A DNA stretch of 64,000 bases, from assembly GCF_019042735.1 (NCBI RefSeq), contig NZ_JAHQCR010000091.1, positions 62,001 to 126,000 of the forward strand, read 5' to 3'. This stretch comes from Evansella alkalicola (GTDB lineage: Bacteria; Bacillota; Bacilli; Bacillales; Salisediminibacteriaceae). Below are positions 9,275-19,000 of the stretch, one piece after another. The first letter of the stretch is position 1. Each line of letters starts with the position of its first letter. A model generated the notes under the pieces. That model saw nothing but the letters and a program-made list of their open reading frames with translations. It did no database searches and had not been told where the DNA came from. A program made the position numbers and the translations under genes.

Positions 9275-9460
9275 GAACTGTTGATGAGACCGGAGCAAGT
9301 GAGACACCTTCGGGATCAAAGGCAGGGGTAAGACCCCGCAGTGCGAATGCATGAGGAGGCTTACCAGCTGCCCGAGGCAAAGAAGACACTGCGAAGAATG
9401 AGTAGATGTCGCACTTGTACCTTGCGTGAAAGCGAGTTTGCGCAGGTCTCATCAACAACT
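9275..9460. repeat. MITE-like GC-rich element 1 with terminal inverted repeats
   Basis: GTTGATGAGACC (9280-9291) is perfectly inverted as GGTCTCATCAAC (9445-9456). Inside is a GC-rich core with GCAGGGGTAAGACCCCGCAG and GAGGAGGCTTACCAG, shared with elements at 29.3 kb and 49.3 kb. There is no transposase gene. Elements with this core are familiar from Bacillaceae intergenic regions. Short frames within it are not believable genes. Confidence 0.7.
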
Positions 9461-9529
9461 TTATATGAATGGCCTTATAAATAAAAGCCAATTCTTCAAA
9501 TATAGATTCTTTTTAAGTGACCTCTAAGA

Positions 9530-9585
9530 AGCAGACTGTAGTTTTTCCAACAAATATTATTCTCAAGTTATCTTTAAAGAAAGTA
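9530..9585 (+). repeat. Dispersed GTAGTTTTTCCAACAAAT motif, copy 1
   Basis: AGACTGTAGTTTTTCCAAC-AAAT followed by CTTTAAA matches copies at 30,705 and 49,408 in order and spacing. It lies 170 bases upstream of the thiolase gene. Function unknown. Confidence 0.5.
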
Positions 9586-9596
9586 GTTCACTAGAT

Positions 9597-9647
9597 TTGT
9601 AAGCGCTTAAAAACATTGTCAAAGGGAACTGAGCGAGCGTTCGATCA
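9597..9647 (+). promoter_or_regulatory. Control region of the acyl-CoA operon: cre-like site and TetR-type operator
   Basis: TTGTAAGCGCTTAAA (9597-9611) matches the CcpA cre consensus WTGNAARCGNWWWCA at all but one position; the B. subtilis mmg operon is likewise catabolite-repressed. TGAGCGAGCGTTCGATCA (9630-9647) has the 7-4-7 geometry of a FadR-family operator with 6 of 7 arm pairs. It may bind the TetR regulator encoded in the same operon. I could not place a convincing -10 box. Confidence 0.5.
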
Positions 9648-9750
9648 ACCACCATATATCGAACAGCGCGACACCAGTTTTAATGGGGCTCTGTTAAAAA
9701 ATCAACTTCAAATTTTAACATAGCCTTTAAAAAAAGGGAGGCTTTAAAAA

Positions 9751-10929
9751 ATGGGGAAAACAGTAATTGTAAGTGGTGCGAGAACACCAATTGGTAAGCT
9801 AGGGGGCAAACTATCGAGTTTTACAGCTTCACAATTAGGGGGAAAGGCGATAAAAGAGGCTTTAATTCGAGCAAACCTGGATGGGAAAGATGTGGACCAC
9901 GTTATCATGGGGTCTGTTCTACAGGGGGGACAGGGTCAACTACCTTCACGACAGGCGATGCACGAAGCAGGAATACCATGGGAAACGGAAACAGAAACAA
10001 TTAATAAAGTCTGTGCTTCAGGCATGCGTAGCGTCACGTTAGGGGATATTCTTATTCAATCTGGTGAGCAAGAAACCGTTGTTGCCGGTGGAATGGAGTC
10101 CATGAGTCAGGCACCGTTTTTTGTCAAAGGGGCAAGGTTTGGCTTCAAGATGGGAGAACAAAAATTCCATGACATGATGACCCATGACGGACTGACTTGT
10201 ACATTCACTGGCGTTCATATGGGCACGTATGGAAATGGTGTTGCTTCTGAGTGTGGATTGACCCGTGAGGCACAGGATAAGTGGTCGTTTGAGAGTCATC
10301 AAAAAGCTGTGAAAGCAATGGAGGCTGGAAGGTTGGATGAGGAGATCGTTCCTGTTGAGGTGCCACAGCGAAAGGGAGATCCTTTAGTTGTCAATGCTGA
10401 TGAGTCTCCAAGGGCAGATACAACCATTGAGAAACTAGCAAAGCTAAAGCCAGTTTTTGGAGCTGATGGGACGATTACAGCTGGAAATGCGCCTGGTGTT
10501 AATGATGGTGCGGCAGCCGTTGTTTTAATGAGCGAGGAAAAGGCTAAGGCGCAAGGAGCTACGCCATTAGCGACAATCGTGGGGCATGCCCAACTTGCAG
10601 TAGAGCCAGAGAATTTCCCGAAAACGCCAGGGTTAGTGATAAATAAGCTTTTGAAAAAAACAGGAAAGTCTGTTGCAGAAATTGATTTATTTGAAGTGAA
10701 TGAGGCGTTTGCTGCAGTAGCTTTAGCAAGTGGACAAATAGCAGAGTTGGACCCAGCAAAGCTTAATGTTAATGGTGGCGCTGTTGCTTTAGGTCACCCA
10801 ATAGGGGCGAGTGGAACGAGAATTATTTTGACATTAGCATATGAGTTGAAACGTCGTGGCGGAGGTATTGGAATAGCTGCAATCTGTAGTGGCGGCGGTC
10901 AAGGTGATGCTGTGATGATTGAAGTGTAA
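9751..10929 (+). CDS. mmgA: Acetyl-CoA C-acetyltransferase (thiolase)
   Basis: 392 aa, thiolase II family. The acylated Cys is in NKVCASGMRS (about residue 88), with NEAFA, GGAVALGHPIGASG and CSGGGQGDA supplying the catalytic His and second Cys. It cleaves acetoacetyl-CoA to two acetyl-CoA or runs in reverse. ATG 9751 follows SD AAGGGAGG. First gene of a seven-gene cluster ending with icmF. Symbol by similarity to B. subtilis MmgA (393 aa). Confidence 0.9.
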   Translation: MGKTVIVSGARTPIGKLGGKLSSFTASQLGGKAIKEALIRANLDGKDVDHVIMGSVLQGGQGQLPSRQAMHEAGIPWETETETINKVCASGMRSVTLGDILIQSGEQETVVAGGMESMSQAPFFVKGARFGFKMGEQKFHDMMTHDGLTCTFTGVHMGTYGNGVASECGLTREAQDKWSFESHQKAVKAMEAGRLDEEIVPVEVPQRKGDPLVVNADESPRADTTIEKLAKLKPVFGADGTITAGNAPGVNDGAAAVVLMSEEKAKAQGATPLATIVGHAQLAVEPENFPKTPGLVINKLLKKTGKSVAEIDLFEVNEAFAAVALASGQIAELDPAKLNVNGGAVALGHPIGASGTRIILTLAYELKRRGGGIGIAAICSGGGQGDAVMIEV

Positions 10930-10954
10930 AAAGCCAGGAGTTCGAAGGGAGCTG

Positions 10955-11818
10955 ATGATTGGAATGGATATAAAAAAAGTGATGGTAATTGGTGCAGGAC
11001 AGATGGGCTCAGGTATTGCGCAAGTTTGTGCTATGAATGGCTATGATGTCATTCTTCATGATTTGAAAGAGGAATTTGTAGATGGAGGATTGTCCAGTAT
11101 AAGGAAACAACTCCAGCGCCAAGTGGATAAGGAGCGCATTGCAGAGGCGGATATGGAAAGGTTTTTGAGAAGAATCCAATCATCTACCCATCTGTCTAAT
11201 GCGGAACAGGCAGATATCGTGATTGAAGCTGCAACTGAAAACTTGGAAACAAAGAAAAGAATTTTTGCTCAGCTAGATGATATTGCTCCAGAAAGAACGA
11301 TCCTAGCCACTAATACATCATCATTACCTATTACGGAAATTGCTGCTGCTACGAAACGGCCAGAAAAGGTTATTGGTATGCATTTCATGAATCCAGTACC
11401 TGTGATGAAGCTTGTAGAGGTGATTCGTGGATTGGCCACTGCTCAGGAAGTCTATGAATCTGTGGAAAAAATGGCAGTATCTTTGAAGAAAACGGCAGTG
11501 GAAGTGAACGACTATCCTGGCTTTGTGTCTAATAGAATCCTCATGCCTATGATCAATGAAGCAATTTTTACAGTATATGAAGGTGTAGCTAGCCCAAAGG
11601 ATGTGGACGAAGTGATGAAGCTCGGTATGAACCACCCAATGGGGCCGTTAACATTGGCTGACTTCATCGGACTCGACACATGCCTTTATATTATGGAAAC
11701 ACTGCACGAAGGCTTTGGAGACGACAAATACAGACCTTGTCCTTTGTTAAGGAAGTATGTAAAGGCTGGCTGGCTTGGGAAAAAATCAGGCCGAGGCTTT
11801 TACAACTATGAAGGTTAG
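10955..11818 (+). CDS. mmgB: 3-hydroxybutyryl-CoA dehydrogenase
   Basis: 287 aa from ATG 10955, preceded by SD GAAGGGAG; an upstream TTG inside the thiolase end is less likely. The NAD-binding Rossmann motif is VIGAGQMGSGIAQ. HFMNPVPVMKLVEVI carries the catalytic His region and the C-terminal dimer domain is GMNHPMGPLTLADFIGLD. It oxidises 3-hydroxybutyryl-CoA to acetoacetyl-CoA, feeding the thiolase. Length equals B. subtilis MmgB. Confidence 0.9.
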   Translation: MIGMDIKKVMVIGAGQMGSGIAQVCAMNGYDVILHDLKEEFVDGGLSSIRKQLQRQVDKERIAEADMERFLRRIQSSTHLSNAEQADIVIEAATENLETKKRIFAQLDDIAPERTILATNTSSLPITEIAAATKRPEKVIGMHFMNPVPVMKLVEVIRGLATAQEVYESVEKMAVSLKKTAVEVNDYPGFVSNRILMPMINEAIFTVYEGVASPKDVDEVMKLGMNHPMGPLTLADFIGLDTCLYIMETLHEGFGDDKYRPCPLLRKYVKAGWLGKKSGRGFYNYEG

Positions 11819-11827
11819 GTGACATAT

Positions 11828-12967
11828 ATGGAGCTAACTTTCACAGAAGAGCAGAAAATGTTGCGCCGCATGGTAAAGCAATTTGCGGAAGAAAAAGTGG
11901 CAAAAGCAGTAGAAAAGATGGAAGAAACAGATGAGTTCCCTACTGAAATCATTAAGGAAATGGGGGAGCTAGGGTTAATGGGTATCCCGATTCCAGAGGT
12001 CCTAGGTGGCTCCGAAATGGATTACCTCTCCTATATTATTGCCATTCATGAGCTTTCGAAGGTTAGTGCAACGGTTGGAGTTATCTTATCCGTTCATACA
12101 TCTGTTGGCACGAACCCTATTTTACACTTTGGAACTGCGGAGCAAAAGCGCCGATTTATACCAAAGCTTGCTTCAGGGGAGTATTTAGGTGCCTTTGCAT
12201 TAACGGAACCTGGCGCGGGGAGCGACGCTGGGGGCATGAGAATGACTGCGTTCAAAGAAGGCCAAAACTACATTTTGAACGGGGAAAAAATGTTCATAAC
12301 AAATGCTGGCGCAGCGGACACTTACGTTGTTTTCGCCAAAACAGATCCTGCAGCTGGTACAAAAGGTGTCAGTGCTTTCATCGTCGAGAAGGATACGCCA
12401 GGCCTATTGGTTGGTGCGAAAGAAAAGAAAATGGGAATCCATGGTTCGAATACGAGGGCACTTTCCTTCTCAGATGCAAAAGTGTCAGCGGAAAACCTCC
12501 TCGGACGTGAAGGAGAAGGCTTAAAGATTGCCCTCGCTAATTTAAATAAGGGGCGCATAGGAATCGCAGCCCAATCCTTAGGTATTGCTGAAGGGGCACT
12601 TGAAGCAGCAACTGCTTACGCAAAGGAACGAAAGCAGTTTGGAAAGCCGATTGGATTGCAACAAGGCGTGGCGTTCAAGCTTGCTGACATGGCGACGAAG
12701 GTGGAGGCAGCAAAATTGCTTACCTATCAAGCAGCAGATTGCATTGAAAAAGGATTGCCGGCAGTGAAGGAAGCATCAATGGCAAAACTATTTGCCTCCA
12801 ATACGGCAATGGAAGTAACGACAGAGGCGATCCAAATTTTCGGTGGCTATGGCTACACGAAGGAGTACCCTGTGGAGCGATATTTCCGAGATGCGAAAGT
12901 GACGCAAATCTATGAAGGAACAAATGAAATTCAACGAATAGTGATCAGTAAACAGCTGTTGAAATAG
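11828..12967 (+). CDS. mmgC: Acyl-CoA dehydrogenase 1 (short chain)
   Basis: 379 aa from ATG 11828 with SD AGGTGA; a GTG three codons earlier directly abuts the previous stop and has a poorer RBS. FAD- and substrate-binding segments ALTEPGAGSDAGG and MFITNAGAADTYVVFAKT are typical, and the catalytic Glu is in QIYEGTNEIQR. It forms the alpha-beta double bond of a short acyl-CoA and passes electrons to ETF. Length equals B. subtilis MmgC. Confidence 0.9.
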   Translation: MELTFTEEQKMLRRMVKQFAEEKVAKAVEKMEETDEFPTEIIKEMGELGLMGIPIPEVLGGSEMDYLSYIIAIHELSKVSATVGVILSVHTSVGTNPILHFGTAEQKRRFIPKLASGEYLGAFALTEPGAGSDAGGMRMTAFKEGQNYILNGEKMFITNAGAADTYVVFAKTDPAAGTKGVSAFIVEKDTPGLLVGAKEKKMGIHGSNTRALSFSDAKVSAENLLGREGEGLKIALANLNKGRIGIAAQSLGIAEGALEAATAYAKERKQFGKPIGLQQGVAFKLADMATKVEAAKLLTYQAADCIEKGLPAVKEASMAKLFASNTAMEVTTEAIQIFGGYGYTKEYPVERYFRDAKVTQIYEGTNEIQRIVISKQLLK

Positions 12968-13000
12968 TAAATGGGAAGAGAAGAAAGAGGGGAAGTAGAC

Positions 13001-14143
13001 ATGTTTTTTAAACTAACAGATGAACAAGAAATGATTAGGAAAATGGTTCGTGATTTTGCAGAAAATGAAGTAGCACCTACTGCAGCAGAGCGTGATGAAG
13101 AAGAGCGATTTGATCGTTCTATCTTTGATCAAATGGGGGAGCTGGGATTAACGGGTATTCCGTGGCCAGAGGAGTATGGGGGAATTGGTGCTGATTACCT
13201 CAGTTATTGTATCGCGGTGGAAGAGTTATCTAGAGTATGTGCCTCAACGGGTGTTACCCTTTCGGCCCATACGTCCTTAGCAGGGTGGCCTATATATAAA
13301 TTCGGAAATGAAGAACAGAAACAAAGATTCCTCCGTCCACTAGCAGAAGGGAAAAAGTTAGGTGCATATGGACTGACAGAGCCTGGTTCTGGTAGTGATG
13401 CAGCAGCTATGAGAACAACAGCTGTGAAAGATGGAGACGACTATATTCTTAATGGTTCAAAGATTTTCATCACGAATGCTGGAGAAGCGGAAATCTATGT
13501 TGTTTTTGCATTGACGGAGCCTGAGAAGAAACATAAAGGGTGCACGGCATTTATTGTAGAAAAGGGCACACCAGGTTTTTCAATGGGGAAAAAGGAAAGT
13601 AAGTTAGGAATAAGGTCATCACCTACCCTTGAGATCATCTTTGACAATTGTCGCGTTCCTGCTGAAAACCGTTTAGGGGAAGAAGGGGAAGGGTTTAAGA
13701 TTGCCATGATGACGCTTGATGGTGGGCGAAACGGAATCGCAGCTCAAGCAGTAGGAATTGCACAAGGTGCCCTTGATGCAGCCGTTGATTATGCGAAGGA
13801 AAGAAAGCAATTTGGAAAGGCGATAGGTGCGCAGCAGGGAATAGGATTTAAGATTGCAGATATGGCCACAAAAATAGAGGCGTCTAGACTATTAACCTAT
13901 CAGGCTGCATGGCGTGAGAGCGAAGGCATTTCTTATGGTAAGGAGTCGGCAATGTCCAAGCTATTTGCTGGGGATACGGCAATGGAAGTGACAGTAGAGG
14001 CGGTTCAAGTGTTTGGCGGCTACGGCTATACGAAGGAGTACCCTGTGGAACGCTATATGCGTGATGCCAAGATTACTCAAATCTATGAAGGAACGAATGA
14101 GGTGCAAAGACTCGTTATCTCAAAAATGCTGTTGAAGGATTAA
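13001..14143 (+). CDS. acdA: Acyl-CoA dehydrogenase 2
   Basis: 380 aa from ATG 13001, which has SD AGAGGGG; an earlier ATG at 12971 lacks one. Same domains as its neighbour: LTEPGSGSDAAAMR, KIFITNAGEAEIYVVF and catalytic Glu in QIYEGTNEVQR. Tandem acyl-CoA dehydrogenases suggest two substrates, such as straight butyryl-CoA and branched isobutyryl-CoA. In B. subtilis acdA follows fadF and precedes rpoE, so this copy may be the acdA orthologue; the symbol is tentative. Confidence 0.85.
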   Translation: MFFKLTDEQEMIRKMVRDFAENEVAPTAAERDEEERFDRSIFDQMGELGLTGIPWPEEYGGIGADYLSYCIAVEELSRVCASTGVTLSAHTSLAGWPIYKFGNEEQKQRFLRPLAEGKKLGAYGLTEPGSGSDAAAMRTTAVKDGDDYILNGSKIFITNAGEAEIYVVFALTEPEKKHKGCTAFIVEKGTPGFSMGKKESKLGIRSSPTLEIIFDNCRVPAENRLGEEGEGFKIAMMTLDGGRNGIAAQAVGIAQGALDAAVDYAKERKQFGKAIGAQQGIGFKIADMATKIEASRLLTYQAAWRESEGISYGKESAMSKLFAGDTAMEVTVEAVQVFGGYGYTKEYPVERYMRDAKITQIYEGTNEVQRLVISKMLLKD

Positions 14144-14186
14144 TAAAATTGGCGAGCGAGCATTTTAACAAGGGGAGGTGGGGCAA

Positions 14187-15140
14187 TTGAAAATGGATAT
14201 GGACGCAACGAAACTCGCAGAACAAATCGTAAGTGGGAATCATCGAGCTCTGGCTAAAGGGATTTCACTTGTTGAAAATCGAAGCTCAGATCATAGAAAA
14301 CTATTGTCCCTCCTCTATCCCCATGTTGGTCGTGCGCAAACGATTGGTATTACTGGTTCGCCAGGTGCGGGGAAAAGCTCCCTTGTCAATGGACTCGTTA
14401 AGGAATGGCGCAAACAAGGGAAAACAGTGGCGGTCGTTGCTGTAGATCCTACGAGTCCATTTTCAGGTGGAGCTCTACTTGGTGACAGGGTCCGCATGCG
14501 TGATCATGACGAAGATGAGGGAGTTTTTATTCGTAGCATGGGAACGAGAGGGAGTTTAGGGGGATTATCTGAAGCTTGTCAAGATGTGGTTCGTTTAATG
14601 GACGCAGCGGGATTTGACCTTGTTGTTGTGGAAACGGTTGGAGTTGGCCAGTCAGAGTTGGATATTATGAAAACAACTGACACCGTCGCTCTTGTCCTAT
14701 ATCCGTCTGGTGGAGATGTCATTCAAGCTTTTAAAGCAGGCATTATGGAGATTGCCGATCTCTTTGTCATCAATAAAGCGGATCTCCCGGGGGTGGATCA
14801 GCTCCGTGGCGAGTTACGGGATCTTATTCATATAACAAAGGGAGAAGAAGATTGGAATCCACCAATAACAGAAACGGTTTCCACGCAAAAACAAGGTATG
14901 GAGAACGTAGTGGAAGAGGTGTTGGCTCACCATCACTACTTAATTTCCTCAGGTAGGAAAACTGAGCGGAGGTTCAGTCAACGAAAGCAGGAAGTGATGC
15001 GTCGATTACATGAACGTTTTACGGCTGAGATAGAACAGGTGGTAGAGGAGTATATGAATACGGAAGGTGAATCGCAAGACCCTTATGACGCTGCCGAGCA
15101 TATATACGAGCGGTGGAAAGATGAGGGGGAGGAGAATTGA
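14187..15140 (+). CDS. meaB: MeaB/ArgK-family GTPase, acyl-CoA mutase chaperone
   Basis: About 317 aa. SD AGGGGAGG is 8 bases before TTG 14187; ATG 14193 is the alternative. G1 GSPGAGKSS, then DPTSPFSGGALLGDRVRM, ETVGVGQSE and base-recognition NKADLPG. MeaB proteins gate B12 loading and protect adenosylcobalamin mutases. Here it sits beside icmF, which has its own fused G domain, so it may serve a methylmalonyl-CoA mutase encoded elsewhere. Confidence 0.88.
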   Translation: MKMDMDATKLAEQIVSGNHRALAKGISLVENRSSDHRKLLSLLYPHVGRAQTIGITGSPGAGKSSLVNGLVKEWRKQGKTVAVVAVDPTSPFSGGALLGDRVRMRDHDEDEGVFIRSMGTRGSLGGLSEACQDVVRLMDAAGFDLVVVETVGVGQSELDIMKTTDTVALVLYPSGGDVIQAFKAGIMEIADLFVINKADLPGVDQLRGELRDLIHITKGEEDWNPPITETVSTQKQGMENVVEEVLAHHHYLISSGRKTERRFSQRKQEVMRRLHERFTAEIEQVVEEYMNTEGESQDPYDAAEHIYERWKDEGEEN

Positions 15141-15338
15141 GAGGGAACTTGTGGAAGCGGGGCCATCGAGTTTTTTAATGAATGATGCGGGAATCTGCGA
15201 AGCGAGGAAAAAACTGAGTGTTACTGAATCATACGGAATTTACGAAGTGGGGTTTTCGATTTTCTCACTGAGATCTGAGAATTTGAGAACAGGAGCAGCA
15301 GAATAAGAAGGGTGCTTGGGAGGAGGAAGCAGCGGTTG

Positions 15339-16010
15339 ATGAAAAAGAAAAAAGTACCATCACTAGTAAAGGATGAACGATTAATCAAGACAAGAAGAGA
15401 ACAAATTGTAAAAGCCGCCGTCGAGCTTTTTAACAGAAAAGGCTATCATGGCACAACAACGAGAGAGGTTGCCCAGGCTTCTGGATTTAGCATTGGGACG
15501 CTTTATGAATATATAGGCTCTAAGGAAGATATTTTGTATCTCGTCTGTGATGCTGTTTACGATGAGGTTGTGGAAAAATGGGAGCGACTTGTGGATAAAA
15601 ATTTAGTGGGGCTTGAACGCCTCCATCAAGTGATTCAATCCTATTTCCGAGTCGTGGATGACTTACAGGACGAAGTGCTTGTCATGTACCAAGAGTCAAA
15701 AGCACTGTCAGGAGAGGCGTTAAACTATGTTTTACAGAAGGAATTAAGCATGAAGGTCATGTTTGAAAAAGAGATCAGGTCTTGTATAGAAAAGGGACTG
15801 ATTACCATTGATGAAGAGGAGATTTCCCTCGCTTGCCATAACATTCTTGTTGCAGGTCATATGTGGACATTTAGAAGATGGATTATACAAAAAGAATACG
15901 ATATAGAGGCTTATTGTGACTTGCAGATAGCACAGCTTTTTCGTGGGTTCCAAATCAAGGACCATAGTTTTCAACCAGCACGCTCAAACATAAACTCGGA
16001 GGGAAGATAA
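15339..16010 (+). CDS. TetR-family transcriptional regulator
   Basis: About 223 aa; TTG 15336 or ATG 15339 follows SD AGGAGGAAG. The N-terminal helix-turn-helix is clear: RREQIVKAAVELFNRKGYHG, TTREVAQASGFSIGTLYEYIGSKEDIL. The C-terminal ligand domain suits FadR-like acyl-CoA sensors. It overlaps none of its neighbours and ends one base before icmF, so it is cotranscribed. It probably autoregulates the operon through the 9630-9647 palindrome; that is inference. Confidence 0.85.
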   Translation: MKKKKVPSLVKDERLIKTRREQIVKAAVELFNRKGYHGTTTREVAQASGFSIGTLYEYIGSKEDILYLVCDAVYDEVVEKWERLVDKNLVGLERLHQVIQSYFRVVDDLQDEVLVMYQESKALSGEALNYVLQKELSMKVMFEKEIRSCIEKGLITIDEEEISLACHNILVAGHMWTFRRWIIQKEYDIEAYCDLQIAQLFRGFQIKDHSFQPARSNINSEGR

Positions 16011-16011
16011 C

Positions 16012-19000
16012 ATGGAAATGAAATATCAACCGAAGCATGCAGTTCGATTTGTTACTGCATCAAGTTTATTTGACGGCCATGATGCTTCTATTAATATCAT
16101 GAGGAGAATGCTGCAGGCAACTGGGGCTGAAGTAATTCATTTAGGACATAACCGTTCCGTAGATGAAATTGTCCAGGCAGCAATACAGGAAGATGTGCAA
16201 GGGATTGCTATTTCCTCCTATCAAGGCGGACATGTGGAATATTTTAAATACTTGTATGATTTGCTACATGAACGTGGCGCTTCTCATATAAAAATATTCG
16301 GTGGTGGCGGTGGGGTTATCATCCCATCGGAAATTAAAGAGTTGCAAGAATACGGGATTACGAGAATCTATTCACCAGAAGATGGACGACAGCAGGGGCT
16401 TCAGGGAATGATAAACGAAATGGTAGAATTATGTGATTTCCCATTGGACGATGTGGAAGATTTAGATACGGAAAATCTGAAGAAGAAAGATTCAAAGTCA
16501 GTAGCAAGGCTGATAAGTATTGCAGAACAGAAGACTTTCCAAGAAGAAATTTCAGAAAATGCTGACTTATTTTTTTCTAAAGCTGTTACGGAGGTGAGCA
16601 TCCAATCAGAAATTCCTGTCCTTGGGATTACGGGTACTGGCGGGGCCGGGAAGAGCTCACTCACTGATGAACTTGTGCGGAGATACTTAATGGCTTTTCC
16701 AGAAAAAACATTGGCCATTCTTTCCGTAGACCCTACGAAACGAAAAACTGGAGGAGCCCTCCTCGGTGATCGGATTCGAATGAACGCCATCCACCACCCG
16801 CGTGTATACATGCGTTCCTTAGCAACGAGGGATAGCAGGCAGGAATTATCTAAAGCAATTGAAGAGGCGATTCGCGTTGTGAAGCTTGCTGGCTATGACT
16901 TAATTATTGTGGAGACGAGCGGGATTGGGCAAGGGGATGCTGCCATTACCGATGTTGCTGACGTGTCCATGTATGTGATGACAAGTGAATTTGGTGCGCC
17001 AACACAGTTGGAAAAAATCGATATGATCGACTTTGCAGATTTGATTGCTATAAATAAGTTTGAGCGGAAAGGTTCAGAAGATGCTTTACGTGAGGTTCGA
17101 AAGGCGTATCAGCGAAGTCATACCTTGTTTGAGAGGAATGTAGAGGAAATGCCTGTATATGGAACGATCGCAAGCCAGTTTAATGACGCAGGTACAAATC
17201 GATTATTTTACGAGCTAGCTCAAGTGCTTAGGAGGAAATACGGTGAAGATAAATGGGAGACTGATTTTGGGAAAAATGATGAAATCACGTTGAAAAAAGT
17301 CATTATCCCTCCAGAGCAAGTTCATTATTTACGAGAGATTTCCCAATCCGTAAAGCAGTACCATGATGAGACAATAGAAGAAGTAAAAAAAGCAAGGCGC
17401 TTATTCCAAGTAGAAGGAACGTTGGAAGCTCTCCAGGAGTTGGGGGAATTAGGAGGGGCAAAGTCAAGGAACGCAGTGGACGTCGGGCACGCAGGAGACG
17501 CCAGGCAAGCAGGAGACATCAGGGAAGTCGAGCATGCAGGGGACAGCGGGAACGTCGGGGATGTCGGGGGCCCAGTGGACGCCAGAATAGAAGGTTTACG
17601 GGAACGAATTGCTGATTCCCTAAGTGAAGAAACGAAGGAAACGATAGAAACATGGGAAGATAAAAAAGATAAATACAAGCAAGATAAGTTTGTGACAAAA
17701 ATTCGTGATAAAGAAATTGTTACTGAGCTTAAGACTAGAAGTTTGTCTGGCCTCGATATACCAAAGGTAGCCCTACCTGGTTTTGCAGATTATGGGGAAA
17801 TTGTTCGTTGGGTTCGCAAGGAAAATGTTCCTGGCGAGTTCCCGTACACTGCAGGAGTTTTCCCATTCAAGCGAAAAGGGGAGGATCCAAAGCGACAATT
17901 CGCTGGCGAAGGTGGCCCGAGCCGAACGAACCGGCGCTTCCACTACTTGTCAAAAGATGACGAGGCAAAACGTCTGAGCACGGCTTTCGACTCCGTAACA
18001 CTATACGGGGAAGACCCTGATTACAGACCAGATATTTACGGGAAAGTCGGGGAGAGTGGTGTGAGCATCTGTACCCTCGATGATATGAAAAAATTGTATG
18101 ATGGCTTCGACCTTTGTGCACCTACCACCTCCGTATCTATGACAATTAATGGCCCTGCGCCAATCATCTTGGCCATGTTTATGAATACAGCGATTCAACA
18201 GCAATTAGATGCTTTTGCAATACAAAATGGTAGAGATCCAAATGAGGCAGAGCGTGCTGAAATCAAGGAGTTTACTTTGTCAACCGTGCGTGGAACAGTC
18301 CAAGCTGACATTTTAAAGGAAGATCAAGGACAGAACACGTGTATTTTTTCTACGGAATTTGCCCTCCGAATGATGGGCGATATCCAACAATATTTTATTG
18401 ATCACCGCGTGAGAAACTACTATTCTGTTTCAATTAGCGGTTACCACATTGCCGAAGCGGGGGCCAATCCGATTAGTCAACTGGCCTTCACACTAGCTAA
18501 TGGATTCACTTATGTGGAGTACTATTTAAGCCGCGGAATGGACGTGAATGACTTCGCGCCGAATCTATCTTTCTTTTTTAGCAATGGACTTGATCCTGAA
18601 TACACAGTAATCGGCAGAGTTGCCCGGCGTATTTGGGCAGTGGCTATGCGGGAAAAATACGGTGCGAATGCTCGAAGTCAGAAGTTGAAATACCATATTC
18701 AGACATCAGGGCGCTCCCTTCATGCCATGGAGGTAGACTTCAACGATATTCGAACGACTCTTCAGGCATTGCTAGCAATCTATGATAATTGTAATTCCTT
18801 GCACACAAATGCTTACGATGAGGCTGTAACAACACCAACCGAAGAAAGCGTGCGGCGCGCCATGGCTATACAAATGATCATTACTAAGGAGCTCGGATTA
18901 GCAAAGAATGAAAATCCACAGCAAGGATCCTTTATTGTTGAGGAACTGACTGACCTTGTGGAAGAAGCCGTCCTTCTTGAATTAGAGCGAATGAACGATC

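Noticed and set aside
9267..9491. 74-codon minus-strand ORF
   Set aside because: Lies entirely in the MITE-like element with terminal inverted repeats; such frames occur in these elements by composition.
15121..15306. ORF of about 61-79 codons between meaB and the TetR gene
   Set aside because: Overlaps the end of meaB, has no SD at a sensible distance, and shows no recognisable protein pattern. The spacer is unexplained.
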